13,866 nucleotides of DNA from CAZPRY01 sp964589175 (lineage in GTDB: Bacteria; Fidelibacterota; UBA2242), in NCBI GenBank assembly GCA_964589175.1, contig CAZPRY010000075.1, positions 1 to 13,866 of the forward strand, read 5' to 3'. Below are positions 1 to 7,070 of the stretch, piece after piece. The position numbers and the translations under genes were made by a program. Positions within the stretch are counted from its first letter, which is position 1; each line of letters starts with the position of its first letter. The notes beneath the pieces are model-generated. The model ran no database searches. It saw only the letters and a program-made list of their open reading frames with translations, and was not told where the DNA came from.

Positions 1-244
1 AATAGACATCGATACTGTTCTGGTGAAACAGATCCTGAGCGCGATTGCCCATACCGCCGCCAATCACGACCGTGACGCCCATTTCATGCAGCCAGCGGGG
101 AAATACTCCCGGTTCGTGGGCCGGCGGCGGCTGTTTCTCTGATTTGACAACCTTGCCTTCTTCCACATCATAGATTTCAAACTCTTCACAGTGCCCGAAA
201 TGAGTTGACAGTTGTCCGCCTGTTAGAGGAATTGCGATTTTCAT
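1..244 (-). CDS. NifX/NifB-type (MTH1175-like) cofactor-binding protein, 3' end cut by window
   Basis: The gene starts at an ATG (244-242) with a clear AAAGGA ribosome site 7 nt upstream, and runs off the left edge after 81 codons. The product begins MKIAIPLTGGQLSTHFGHC and has the family hallmarks: a short first beta strand, the HFGHCEEF segment (about residues 15-22), a proline-rich PPPAHEPG stretch, and a glycine-rich GGGMGNRAQDLF turn near residues 62-73. The fold (dinitrogenase iron-molybdenum cofactor biosynthesis family, PF02579) covers NifX, NafY, the NifB C-terminus and the Mo-Cu 'orange protein'; most are small carriers of metal clusters. His and Cys in HFGHC are plausible ligands, which is inference. 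It is the third NifX-like gene of the window and follows the response regulator by 44 nt on the same strand, so it probably shares that transcript. Its cluster type cannot be told from sequence. Confidence 0.88.
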   Translation of the reverse strand, partial: MKIAIPLTGGQLSTHFGHCEEFEIYDVEEGKVVKSEKQPPPAHEPGVFPRWLHEMGVTVVIGGGMGNRAQDLFHQNSIDVY

Positions 245-288
245 TTTATAATCCTTTCATGTTTTTCAAATATAAATCCAACTCAGGA

Positions 289-699
289 TCAAAGATATTG
301 ACCGGGGATTTCTCTCCGGTGCCCCAGTAAGCTCTCGATTTTTTCCCGCAGTTTTTCGGGATTGACCGGTTTATCCAGAAACACATCCACCGGCAGATAG
401 TCCTTATCCGGCGCAAACCGATAAGGCACTCGCTTCTGATCGTGGATGCAACTTAGAATAATGATCGGAAAATCGGTCAATTCCAGTTTTTCACGAATAT
501 CTCTTGCCAGTTCAAAGCCTTCAAATTCCGAAGGCATCATAACATCCAGAACCAGCAGATCAGGCCGATTGGTTTCAATCATTTTCAGACCCGCTTCCGG
601 TGTCGTGGCGATCTCCACCGTATATCCGTTTTTCTCGAAAAACAGAGCCATAACCGACAAAAAATCGATATCATCATCGACAAACAGTAAACGACTCAT
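289..699 (-). CDS. Receiver-only response regulator
   Basis: The 136-residue product is a single CheY-like receiver domain with no output domain. Key residues are in place: the acidic cluster DDD at 8-10, the phosphoacceptor D52 in LVLDVMMP, the switch Ser at 83 in IILSC, and the conserved Lys 110 in FLDKP. Beyond it only a short tail (HRREIPGQYL) remains, so it must act through partners or as a phosphate sink. A strong AAGGAG site lies 5 nt before the ATG, and the start overlaps the stop of the FAD oxidoreductase by 4 nt (ATGA), which indicates translational coupling. No histidine kinase is present in the window, so its kinase is unknown. Receiver-only proteins near redox or hydrogenase genes are common in anaerobes. 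A role in redox or metal signalling is inference from its neighbours. Confidence 0.93.
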   Translation of the reverse strand: MSRLLFVDDDIDFLSVMALFFEKNGYTVEIATTPEAGLKMIETNRPDLLVLDVMMPSEFEGFELARDIREKLELTDFPIIILSCIHDQKRVPYRFAPDKDYLPVDVFLDKPVNPEKLREKIESLLGHRREIPGQYL

Positions 700-2051
700 G
701 CTGACTCCTTTCCCTTAACCATTTTACCAATCGCTGCTTCTGCCGCATTCACGATCCCGTAAGCAATCGGTGAAGCGGTAATCAGGGGATGTGTTCCCGA
801 TTGGAACATAGCAATCTGTTCAGCCGTCATCCGGTTCTGGACACAGGCGGAAATCGCATTCATCGTCTCGCCAACACTGGCATCCCCCCGAACCTGACCA
901 CCGAGAAGAACTCCGGAATTGGCCTCAAAAACCAATTTGATCTTGATTTTCGCGGCACCCATCAGTTTTCCGGGGTGACGATTGATGCTTTCATTAACTG
1001 CACTGATGACATTGTAGCCGTGAGCCTTTGCCATTTTTTCCGTCAGACCGGCTGTCCCAAGGGCCAATTTACCCACAGCTGTTCCCCAGACACCAATAGT
1101 TCCCGGTGTTTCACGGGTGATACCAAAAACATTGGCGCCGGCGACCCGGGCTTCAAGCGTTGCGATAGAAGCCAGTCTCAAGGCCGATGAATTGCCACCA
1201 AAAAATGATACTTTCTCGGCGCAATCACCGCAGGCGAAAATGTCGGGATCACTGGTTCGCATAGCACGATCCACCACGATTCCGCCGGTCAGGCCGATGC
1301 GTAATCCGATTTTCTTCGCCAGATCGGCATTGGCGACGGCACCAATCCCTAAAATGACAACGTCTGCGGTAATTGTCTTGCCGGTGGACAGCGTTACGCT
1401 CTCAACATGCTCAGCGCCGTTAATGGAGACAACCTTCGTGCCGGTATAAAGATTTACCCCTCGCGACTGAAGTTGCTCTTCCATTTCCACACAAAACTCC
1501 TCATCGTAGGATTGAGAGAGGCAATGTTCTTCAATTTCAATGACACTGACGTTTTCAACACCGGACTTTTTAATTTCGTCACTGATTTCAATACCGATGA
1601 AACCGCCGCCAATGACGACCACGTTTTTAACGGTTTTCAGTTTCTCCTGCATTGCCGCCAGGTAGGCAATGTCCTTCAAAACAGCGTAGACACCGTTTTT
1701 ATCATGTCCCGGAATCGGCGGCATTGCCGGATAACTGCCGGTCCCCAGGATCAATTTTTCATAACTGAATTCCTCTTTTTCCACTTTGACAATTTTATTT
1801 CCACGATCGACATTCACAACCTTACCAATATGCAGACCTATATTCATTTTTTCATAAGCCGTGTCGGGAATCAGATTTTCATGAGGACCAGCCAGTGACC
1901 CGAAGATATAAGGAATACCGCAGGGAATCAGCACCTTCTCTTCATTGCGAATTACCAGAATTCGTTTGTCCGAATAATGGCGCCGTACTGTTTGTGCTGC
2001 CGTTAGCCCGGCAGCACTTCCACCTACCACAATCACATCATACATTTCCAT
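696..2051 (-). CDS. FAD-dependent pyridine nucleotide-disulfide oxidoreductase (CoA-disulfide reductase / NADH oxidase-like)
   Basis: The 451-residue product is a two-Rossmann-fold flavoprotein. The N-terminal FAD site is VIVVGGSAAGLTAA (7-20). The second nucleotide-binding site is VVVIGGGFIGIEI (about 145-157). The FAD-closing motif DIFACGDCAE lies near 270. A single cysteine in IPCGIPY (C44) is the position used as the redox-active cysteine in CoA-disulfide reductase, NADH oxidase and NADH-dependent persulfide reductases, rather than the CxxxxC pair of glutathione reductase. The C-terminus carries SGTHPLITASPIAYG in place of the YAPP-type dimer motif of classical CoA-disulfide reductases, so the exact substrate is open: CoA-disulfide, persulfide, polysulfide or O2. 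No rhodanese domain is fused. The start ATG has GGAAAGG 7 nt upstream, and the gene overlaps the response regulator by 4 nt. Confidence 0.92.
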   Translation of the reverse strand: MEMYDVIVVGGSAAGLTAAQTVRRHYSDKRILVIRNEEKVLIPCGIPYIFGSLAGPHENLIPDTAYEKMNIGLHIGKVVNVDRGNKIVKVEKEEFSYEKLILGTGSYPAMPPIPGHDKNGVYAVLKDIAYLAAMQEKLKTVKNVVVIGGGFIGIEISDEIKKSGVENVSVIEIEEHCLSQSYDEEFCVEMEEQLQSRGVNLYTGTKVVSINGAEHVESVTLSTGKTITADVVILGIGAVANADLAKKIGLRIGLTGGIVVDRAMRTSDPDIFACGDCAEKVSFFGGNSSALRLASIATLEARVAGANVFGITRETPGTIGVWGTAVGKLALGTAGLTEKMAKAHGYNVISAVNESINRHPGKLMGAAKIKIKLVFEANSGVLLGGQVRGDASVGETMNAISACVQNRMTAEQIAMFQSGTHPLITASPIAYGIVNAAEAAIGKMVKGKESA

Positions 2052-2093
2052 TTGTATACCTTTCCATTTTATTCTTTAACTTAAAACTCACCC

Positions 2094-2123
2094 GACGCTG
2101 CGAAGCAGCAACTTAAAAGCGTC
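2094..2123 (-). other. Inverted repeat in the gap before the FAD oxidoreductase
   Basis: The 88-base gap between the small membrane protein and the FAD gene contains a gacgct...agcgtc pair (6-bp arms at 2094-2099 and 2118-2123). A competing tight hairpin, gctgc-gaa-gcagc, lies at 2097-2109. On the minus strand it is followed by TGAGTTTT rather than a clean U-run, so it is a poor intrinsic terminator. It could be an RNA processing or stability element that separates two parts of the transcript. I found no convincing promoter in the gap. Confidence 0.3.
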
Positions 2124-2139
2124 CAAGAAAAGCGAATGA

Positions 2140-2427
2140 TTAGAACTGTTTCTGTTTTTTCTCTTTCATTAACTTCTGCTTGATGAATGTGAAAAAGCGT
2201 TTCCAATCCTGAATACAAAGGGCAAAAAATGCTCCTAGTGTCCCGGCCGACGCCAGGCCGACCGGGCATCCCGCCTGTCCGCAGAACGGGCAAACCGCAA
2301 ATGCAGCATAAAGACCGGTAAATCCAAACCACCAGCCAATGAATCTGAATAAATAGCCAAAGGGTGACATTTTCCTTTTTGGTTGTTTATCGATATTCGG
2401 TCCGGCTTTTACTTTTGATTTATTCAT
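2140..2427 (-). CDS. Small cysteine-containing membrane protein beside the exporter
   Basis: I choose the ATG at 2427, giving 95 residues; an upstream in-frame ATG at 2484 lies inside the permease gene and would add 19 unlikely residues. An AGGA is very close to the chosen ATG (2 nt), so the start is not fully secure. The product has a lysine-rich N-terminus (residues 1-19), one hydrophobic helix at about 22-45 (GYLFRFIGWWFGFTGLYAAF), the cysteine motif CPFCGQAGCPVG (C46, C49, C54), a second hydrophobic segment at about 56-72 ending in C71, and a very basic tail KKQKQF. The Cys cluster sits between the two spans, near the membrane surface. I do not recognise a named family. The gene follows the exporter by 25 nt. 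A partner or metal-handling subunit of that transporter is plausible but unproven. Confidence 0.7.
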   Translation of the reverse strand: MNKSKVKAGPNIDKQPKRKMSPFGYLFRFIGWWFGFTGLYAAFAVCPFCGQAGCPVGLASAGTLGAFFALCIQDWKRFFTFIKQKLMKEKKQKQF

Positions 2428-2452
2428 GATCCTAACTGGTTGGTTTTCACAC

Positions 2453-3478
2453 TTACAATCCAATCCCAATAAACAACAAACCAACCATCAATCCGACGAT
2501 GACATTGATACTTTTCACCAGCAGAAACGACCGTTTTGATTCCGCCAGCAACGGGATCATACCATGGCCATCCTGCACAATCGAATTCGCCAACAAAATA
2601 CCGAAAGGTAGAGTCCCGTTGAAAAAAAGCGTTACAAACACCAGGTGCGGACCCGATTCGGGAATAATTCCAATCAAAACGGCAATTAACAATGTGATGA
2701 CCAGGTTACCGGCTATCCAAGTGGTAATATCAATATATTGCATCAAAACGCCGATAACCAGTAACGTTCCGAAGGTCCACAGAAATATTTTGGGAATATG
2801 CACTTTGACGATATGGTTCCACAAGTGTTCTTTCAGAAAATGCTCCGGCACAGTGCTTACAATGAAAAGCGATACCAGTATTGAAATCAGCAGTGTGATT
2901 CTTACCCAATTCCACTCAGCCGGTCCGATTTTACCGGTGAATATCACCGCGGACAGCATCAGAATAATGCCCACCAACAGAACCCGCTCCATCGATGAGT
3001 GTTGTAACTGTCTTTTAATTTCCCCCCGGGGAAAACAGATACAGCTATCTTCTTCATGAAGGGGAAAATCTTTTTCCCCGAGCCAATCCGGCTTGCCCGG
3101 AAGTTTAATGAATTTATCCGTCAGGAATCCACTGACAATCCCAATTAAAAAGGTCAGAGCGATTAGTAAAAGTGCTTTTCCGGGAAACATCGCCAGCATG
3201 ACAAAGGCTTCATCACCGCTGGTGGCAATCATTGTCGCCACCAATGCCCCAAAAGACATCATCCCGTGGGAAAAAAGGGTTACCGCCGTAAATGCGCCCA
3301 GGCATCCGGGAATCGCCCCCAGCAGCGCAGCAACTACGTACTGCATCCACTTACCCCTTTTCATAACATCATGCCAGACTCCCCGGGTCTGAACATTGAT
3401 ATACTCGATCACCAGCATCATAACAAAGATGAAACCGGTGATCATCAAACTGTGTTTAAAAGCGTTTAGAATTATCAT
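2453..3478 (-). CDS. Multi-span putative heavy-metal or arsenic exporter (ArsP_2-like, 10TM family)
   Basis: The 341-residue product is an integral inner-membrane protein with roughly ten hydrophobic segments. It matches the pattern of the putative 10TM heavy-metal exporter family (PF11449), also annotated as a putative manganese transporter or arsenic efflux protein. Two halves carry related signatures: GAIPGCLGAFTAVTLFSHG (54-72) followed by a TSGDEAF turn, and GIIPESGPHLVFVTLFFNG (270-288) followed by a QDGHG turn. This suggests an internal duplication. A hydrophilic loop of about residues 121-162 between the halves contains HEEDSCICFPRGEIKRQLQH, rich in His, Cys and acidic residues, and could bind metal. 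The ATG has AAGGG 5 nt upstream. Substrate is not established by sequence. Its place between a NifX-like protein and a Cys-rich small membrane protein fits metal or oxyanion efflux. Confidence 0.82.
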   Translation of the reverse strand: MIILNAFKHSLMITGFIFVMMLVIEYINVQTRGVWHDVMKRGKWMQYVVAALLGAIPGCLGAFTAVTLFSHGMMSFGALVATMIATSGDEAFVMLAMFPGKALLLIALTFLIGIVSGFLTDKFIKLPGKPDWLGEKDFPLHEEDSCICFPRGEIKRQLQHSSMERVLLVGIILMLSAVIFTGKIGPAEWNWVRITLLISILVSLFIVSTVPEHFLKEHLWNHIVKVHIPKIFLWTFGTLLVIGVLMQYIDITTWIAGNLVITLLIAVLIGIIPESGPHLVFVTLFFNGTLPFGILLANSIVQDGHGMIPLLAESKRSFLLVKSINVIVGLMVGLLFIGIGL

Positions 3479-3503
3479 TTACGCCCTTACTTCAAAATAT
3501 TCG

Positions 3504-3911
3504 TTACAGAGACTTTCTGAGAATACAATGATTTCGGTCAGCACCTTTTTCCCACTCTTCTAAAATGTTATCCCAACTGTGATTGATTCGGTCCAGGGCA
3601 GCTTTTATAGATTCATCATTCATTATCACACACACGAAATTTTTCCGGATGCGCTTAATGTTGGGTCCGAATATTTTTGATATAACCACTGTAACATTTT
3701 CTTTTTTCAGGAGTCCGGCGACTCCCCTTGCTTTTTCCGGATGCGCATGGATATCTTCCTGCTCTTCAATCACATTTTCGACTCTCTTGATAAATTGGGC
3801 ACTGGATTTCGTTAGTTTATAGATATCGAAATATTTCGCATCTCCAAAATGCCGATCGATAAAATTTTCGCTATTATCCGTAGCGACTGCCACCATCATT
3901 TCATTCATCAT
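3504..3911 (-). CDS. NifX/NifB-type cofactor-binding domain protein (second copy)
   Basis: The 135-residue product begins MMNEMMVAVATDNSENFIDRH and has the NifX-fold layout: first strand VAVATD, the RHFGDAKYFDIYKL segment near residues 20-33, an HAHPEKARGVAGLLKKENV helix region, and the VVISKIFGPNIKR turn in the place of the usual glycine-rich loop. It differs from the other two copies in having GPNIKRI and a longer C-terminal helix that ends with a lone cysteine in RNHCIL. The start is ambiguous: ATG codons at 3911, 3908, 3899 and 3896 are all in frame, and only a weak GAG-rich site precedes the first. The gene lies 20 nt after the VOC gene and 25 nt before the exporter. A metal-cluster carrier or small regulator of the exporter is inferred. 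No cluster ligand set can be named. Confidence 0.85.
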   Translation of the reverse strand: MMNEMMVAVATDNSENFIDRHFGDAKYFDIYKLTKSSAQFIKRVENVIEEQEDIHAHPEKARGVAGLLKKENVTVVISKIFGPNIKRIRKNFVCVIMNDESIKAALDRINHSWDNILEEWEKGADRNHCILRKSL

Positions 3912-3931
3912 CTCTCACTGCCTAAAAATTC

Positions 3932-4312
3932 TTAACTTTGCTTTATTTCAAACCGGTTCCCCGATCTATCTTTGACAAAAACAATGTCAAATGGTTCTCG
4001 TTCAATTATGGTAACTGGATAATTTTTCGCTTGGCAGGCATCGATCAGTGCCGCTCGATTCTCACTGACAAAACAAATATGTTCCCAGACAACATCGGGT
4101 TTTTCTTCAGATAAAAACAGTTCAATGAACAGATTATCAACCATTCCCGCAACAACCTTAATATCATGATCCTGCCGGAATATTTGCTCCGCAAGCTCTC
4201 CATTCAGTATAAATTCCTTCTGTATATCCATTCCCAGAATATCCTGGTAGAATTCCCGGATATCCGATTTTTCGGTAATGGTCAATCCGAGATGTTGAAA
4301 TTTCATCGACAT
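3932..4312 (-). CDS. VOC-fold (glyoxalase/bleomycin-resistance) metalloprotein
   Basis: The 126-residue product has two beta-alpha-beta-beta-beta modules of the vicinal oxygen chelate family. The four canonical metal ligands are visible at the expected places: H7 in FQHLGL, E64 in LFIELFL, H78 in WEHICF and E122 in NRFEIKQ. So it is likely an active metal-binding member (glyoxalase I, epimerase or dioxygenase types) rather than an antibiotic-binding sequestration protein, which would lack them. Length fits a single two-module chain that dimerises. The ATG directly abuts the TAG of the DUF89 gene (0 nt), so translation is coupled; an alternative ATG is two codons in. Its substrate is unknown. 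The neighbouring aminotransferase, DUF364 and DUF89 genes suggest a shared small-molecule pathway. Confidence 0.88.
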   Translation of the reverse strand: MSMKFQHLGLTITEKSDIREFYQDILGMDIQKEFILNGELAEQIFRQDHDIKVVAGMVDNLFIELFLSEEKPDVVWEHICFVSENRAALIDACQAKNYPVTIIEREPFDIVFVKDRSGNRFEIKQS

Positions 4313-5158
4313 CTAATCACCATTCCTTTTCAGAACAATAGCACTGGTACTGACGCCAATATCCTGGGCAATCACCGGACATTTGGCTTTCAACAGAAAG
4401 AAAACCGGGCGAGCTTCCTCGGACAGCCCTTCGTAATTACCCTGTCCTTTGGCAATTACCAGTTCGGCATCATTGAATAATTCCCGAAACTCACTGCTGC
4501 AGCTTTTCAGAATCGTTCCCGGCGCCGTACTGCCTGAGGAAAATATCTGCGCCACATGATCCAGCCCCGCCGCCACCGCATCGTCATAGGTGACATCATT
4601 GAGGACCGGTTCATCGCGTACAACAAATACAGTTGGCTTGTTAATTGTCTCAATCAGCAAGCGATCAAATACCGATTCACCGGCATTATCACCAATATAA
4701 AGGATATTTTGGGCCCGCGTAAGAGCGTCGCGAAAAGTTTCAATATCACAAATTTCAAATTCCTTACCAACAGTTTCTTGAATCTCTTTTCCGATATCAT
4801 ATTCATCACTGATTCCAAAATCGATCACATTCCCGGCAATCGCCAACCGAATAGCGGTCATCAGAGGATCAGCGGAACTGGTTACCATCTGTTTTAATTG
4901 TGGATAAATTTCCAATACTTCCTGAGTACTGCGGTTTTTCACTTCTGCCAGGGGATCATTTTCACCGCTGATTTCTCTCACTTTCTTAAATATTATCTCA
5001 CCGGTTTCCGGTGGTGTATTCGTCAGTGGAATATCCTTCAGCATCATTCCAACTTCGTCGATTAATTGCTTCAAAATCGTTTCGTCCTGTGTGACCCAGC
5101 GTCCACAGCGTAGCGCCTGATTGACAAAACAGGGAAAACAGTCCAGATAGGTTTTCAT
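4313..5158 (-). CDS. DUF89 (ARMT1-like) metal-dependent phosphatase-family protein
   Basis: The 281-residue product matches the short, archaeal/bacterial AF1104-like branch of DUF89 (PF01937). Seen features: an N-terminal CFPC motif (C7, C10) in LDCFPCFVNQA; AIAGNVIDFG at 107-116; the signature LYIGDNAGE (153-161) with D157 and N158 as likely metal ligands; RDEPVLNDVTYDDA near 181-194; and the AKGQGNYEGL loop near 236-245. Studied DUF89 members use Mn, Co or Ni to hydrolyse sugar or metabolite phosphates, some in metabolite damage control. The CxxC-bearing branch is less studied. Its ATG overlaps the stop of the DUF364 gene by 4 nt, and the next gene starts right at its stop, so it is part of a translationally coupled string. 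The real substrate here is unknown. Confidence 0.9.
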   Translation of the reverse strand: MKTYLDCFPCFVNQALRCGRWVTQDETILKQLIDEVGMMLKDIPLTNTPPETGEIIFKKVREISGENDPLAEVKNRSTQEVLEIYPQLKQMVTSSADPLMTAIRLAIAGNVIDFGISDEYDIGKEIQETVGKEFEICDIETFRDALTRAQNILYIGDNAGESVFDRLLIETINKPTVFVVRDEPVLNDVTYDDAVAAGLDHVAQIFSSGSTAPGTILKSCSSEFRELFNDAELVIAKGQGNYEGLSEEARPVFFLLKAKCPVIAQDIGVSTSAIVLKRNGD

Positions 5159-5892
5159 TTTTTACTCGTATTCTCCAGATAAACTTTTTTGCCTAATTTT
5201 TGAAATTGTCTCGTTCCTCCGCCTTTTTGAATAATATCCAAAACTCTCCTGTCAAATTTCTCGAATACCGAGCCAAATATAATTTTTATATTGCTCCATA
5301 CAAAGAGATAGGGATCCATTATCGACGAGGGACCTAACAAAAAAACATCACAATCGGTCGATACGTTCGCCATGATACGGGAAAAAGATTGGTTAAACAT
5401 TGTCGTGGACGATACAATTAGGGCATCTGCCATAGGAAAAAATTTGCTTTGATCCGAAACAGCACTCAAAGCCGGATCGTTTTTAATCCGATCAAATACC
5501 GTCAGCGGAATTTCTTTTTCCTGAAATTTTTCAAGCAATGGCCGAAACAAGCCAATCATTCCGATCTTTTTGTATCGGGAAAAATCGACTTTATCGAAAA
5601 TGTCGGATGCTTCATCGTATTGATGATGATAGTTGAACAAAGCGTTATAATACGCATTGAGCAGGATTCGATACCGCAAGTCATCCAACTTTGGCTGCGT
5701 CAGATCGAGTTCCGTGTAATCAATGTGAATTCCCAAATTTGCACAAACTCCGATATTCCCATTTTTCAGCAATATGGCAGAATAGCGGGCCCCGCTAACC
5801 ATCGATTCAAGCCGAGAAATATCGAGTCCGTGGCTTTCATAAAAGCGGCGTATTGGTTCAATGGTATTTGTGCTTTGAGTATAAACCACCAT
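5155..5892 (-). CDS. DUF364 family protein (putative heavy-metal chelation domain)
   Basis: I place the start at the ATG at 5892, one base after the aminotransferase stop (TGA-C-ATG), giving 245 residues; longer readings would overlap the aminotransferase in another frame. The N-terminal part resembles the DUF4213 enolase-N-like region, with SAILLKNGNIGVCANLG near residues 38-54. The C-terminal part is DUF364 (PF04016): KKIGMIGLFRPLLEKF, the ADALIVSSTTMFNQSFSRIM segment, and the LLGPSSIMDPYLF motif followed by FGSVFEKFDRRVLDIIQKGGG. The family is described as putative heavy-metal chelation on structural grounds. Its reaction is not established. Coupling to the aminotransferase upstream and DUF89 downstream (4-nt overlap) suggests the three act together, perhaps in making or handling a metal ligand. 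Confidence 0.85.
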   Translation of the reverse strand: MVVYTQSTNTIEPIRRFYESHGLDISRLESMVSGARYSAILLKNGNIGVCANLGIHIDYTELDLTQPKLDDLRYRILLNAYYNALFNYHHQYDEASDIFDKVDFSRYKKIGMIGLFRPLLEKFQEKEIPLTVFDRIKNDPALSAVSDQSKFFPMADALIVSSTTMFNQSFSRIMANVSTDCDVFLLGPSSIMDPYLFVWSNIKIIFGSVFEKFDRRVLDIIQKGGGTRQFQKLGKKVYLENTSKK

Positions 5893-5893
5893 G

Positions 5894-7051
5894 TCAGCCG
5901 AAGTATTTCTCCATTCTGTCAAAAGCCAGATTGATCGTCTCTTCCAGAACACAGAAGGAGAGACGCAGGTGGCTTTCACCCGTCGGACCGAAAGCAACAC
6001 CGGGTGTGGTAGACACCTGAATATCCCGCAAAAGCTGCTTACAGAAGGCCAGGGAATCACGACCTTCCGCTAGTTTGATCCTGGGAAACATCAGATAGGA
6101 ACCGCCCGGTTTGACATAATCAAATACTTCAGGCAATTGATCCAGCCGCTCACACATCAAATTGCGGGCGATAAAATAGTGCTGCCTGAATTCCGATATG
6201 CAATCCTGGCTCCCCTGAAGGGCTGCAATCGCGGCATACTGGGACACCACGGGAGCACAGATTGCCAGCGGGATATGGGCCTTCCTTATTTGGGCGATAA
6301 CTGCCTCGTCGGCGTGAACATAACCAACCCTCCATCCCGTCATGGCATAGGTTTTTGTCAATGTATAGGCACTAATGACCTGTTTTTTCATCTCCGGAAC
6401 GGAGGCAATACTAAAATGCCTGTTTCCATCGAAAACGAAGTATTCGTAAGCCTCATCCGTAATCACCATCAGATCGTGTTCGATGGCAATTTTCGCCAGC
6501 TGCCGCAATTGACTTTCCGGAAAAACCGTGCCCGTCGGATTATTCGGATTGCAGTACATGATGGCCCGGGTTTTATCCGTAATGGCGGAGCGGACCGCTG
6601 CGATATCCAGTGCGTAATTCTGTTCCTCAATTAAGGGTACCAGGACCGGTTTCCCCGATGCCAGTTCCACCTGACGGATATGCGTAGAATAGGTCGGGCT
6701 CGGCAGAATCACTTCATCTCCCGGATCAATTGTCGCCAGAACTGCCGCCGCTAAACCTTCAATCGCTCCCACGGTCACAAGCAATTCATCCGCTTTTCCC
6801 TCGATATTATTATCTCGCTTCAGTTTACGAACAATCTCTTCTCGCAACTGCACCAGACCATCACTTGCGGAGTATTCCCCGGTCAGGCCTTTCTGAATCG
6901 CGTTAATCGCGGCCCGGTTGATATGTTCCGGGGTTCCGCCGGAAGGTTTCGCCCAGGATAAAAAAGCGACATCATCGTACTGCTTTGACAAGCGGGTCAT
7001 TTCATGAATGGCCGACTTGGGAATACGGGTGACACGGTCTGATTGCTTCAT
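5894..7051 (-). CDS. PLP-dependent class I/II aminotransferase (aspartate aminotransferase fold type I)
   Basis: Starting at the ATG at 7051, preceded by GGAG at 10 nt, the product is 385 residues; an upstream ATG at 7093 would overlap the end of the methionine aminopeptidase remnant and lacks support. Fold-type I motifs are all present: CNPNNPTGTVF with the cofactor-ring Asn near 171, ITDEAYEYFVF with the pyridine-N Asp at about 199, the Schiff-base Lys at about 233 in AYTLTKTYAMTGWRVGY, the phosphate-binding Arg in GWRVGY, and the substrate carboxylate Arg in SHLRLSF near the C-terminus. The glycine loop SWAKPSGGTPEHI near residues 32-44 replaces the more usual G.PDF.TP form. Likely an aspartate, aromatic or methionine-type amino acid:2-oxoacid transaminase; the substrate cannot be set. 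The next gene (DUF364) begins 1 nt after its stop. Confidence 0.93.
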   Translation of the reverse strand: MKQSDRVTRIPKSAIHEMTRLSKQYDDVAFLSWAKPSGGTPEHINRAAINAIQKGLTGEYSASDGLVQLREEIVRKLKRDNNIEGKADELLVTVGAIEGLAAAVLATIDPGDEVILPSPTYSTHIRQVELASGKPVLVPLIEEQNYALDIAAVRSAITDKTRAIMYCNPNNPTGTVFPESQLRQLAKIAIEHDLMVITDEAYEYFVFDGNRHFSIASVPEMKKQVISAYTLTKTYAMTGWRVGYVHADEAVIAQIRKAHIPLAICAPVVSQYAAIAALQGSQDCISEFRQHYFIARNLMCERLDQLPEVFDYVKPGGSYLMFPRIKLAEGRDSLAFCKQLLRDIQVSTTPGVAFGPTGESHLRLSFCVLEETINLAFDRMEKYFG

Positions 7052-7070
7052 TCGATAGATTCTCCGGTGT

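Noticed and set aside
789..1898. Long plus-strand open frames opposite the FAD oxidoreductase and elsewhere
   Set aside because: They are antisense to genes with clear family motifs, have no ribosome sites or recognisable domains, and are best explained as shadows.
2052..2139. Promoter or intrinsic terminator in the 88-base gap
   Set aside because: There are small inverted repeats but no proper U-run, and no -35/-10 pair with good spacing that I can defend.
2140..2484. A longer, 114-residue form of the small membrane protein starting at 2484
   Set aside because: The first 19 residues lie within the exporter gene's 3' end, and the hydrophobic layout is natural from the ATG at 2427.
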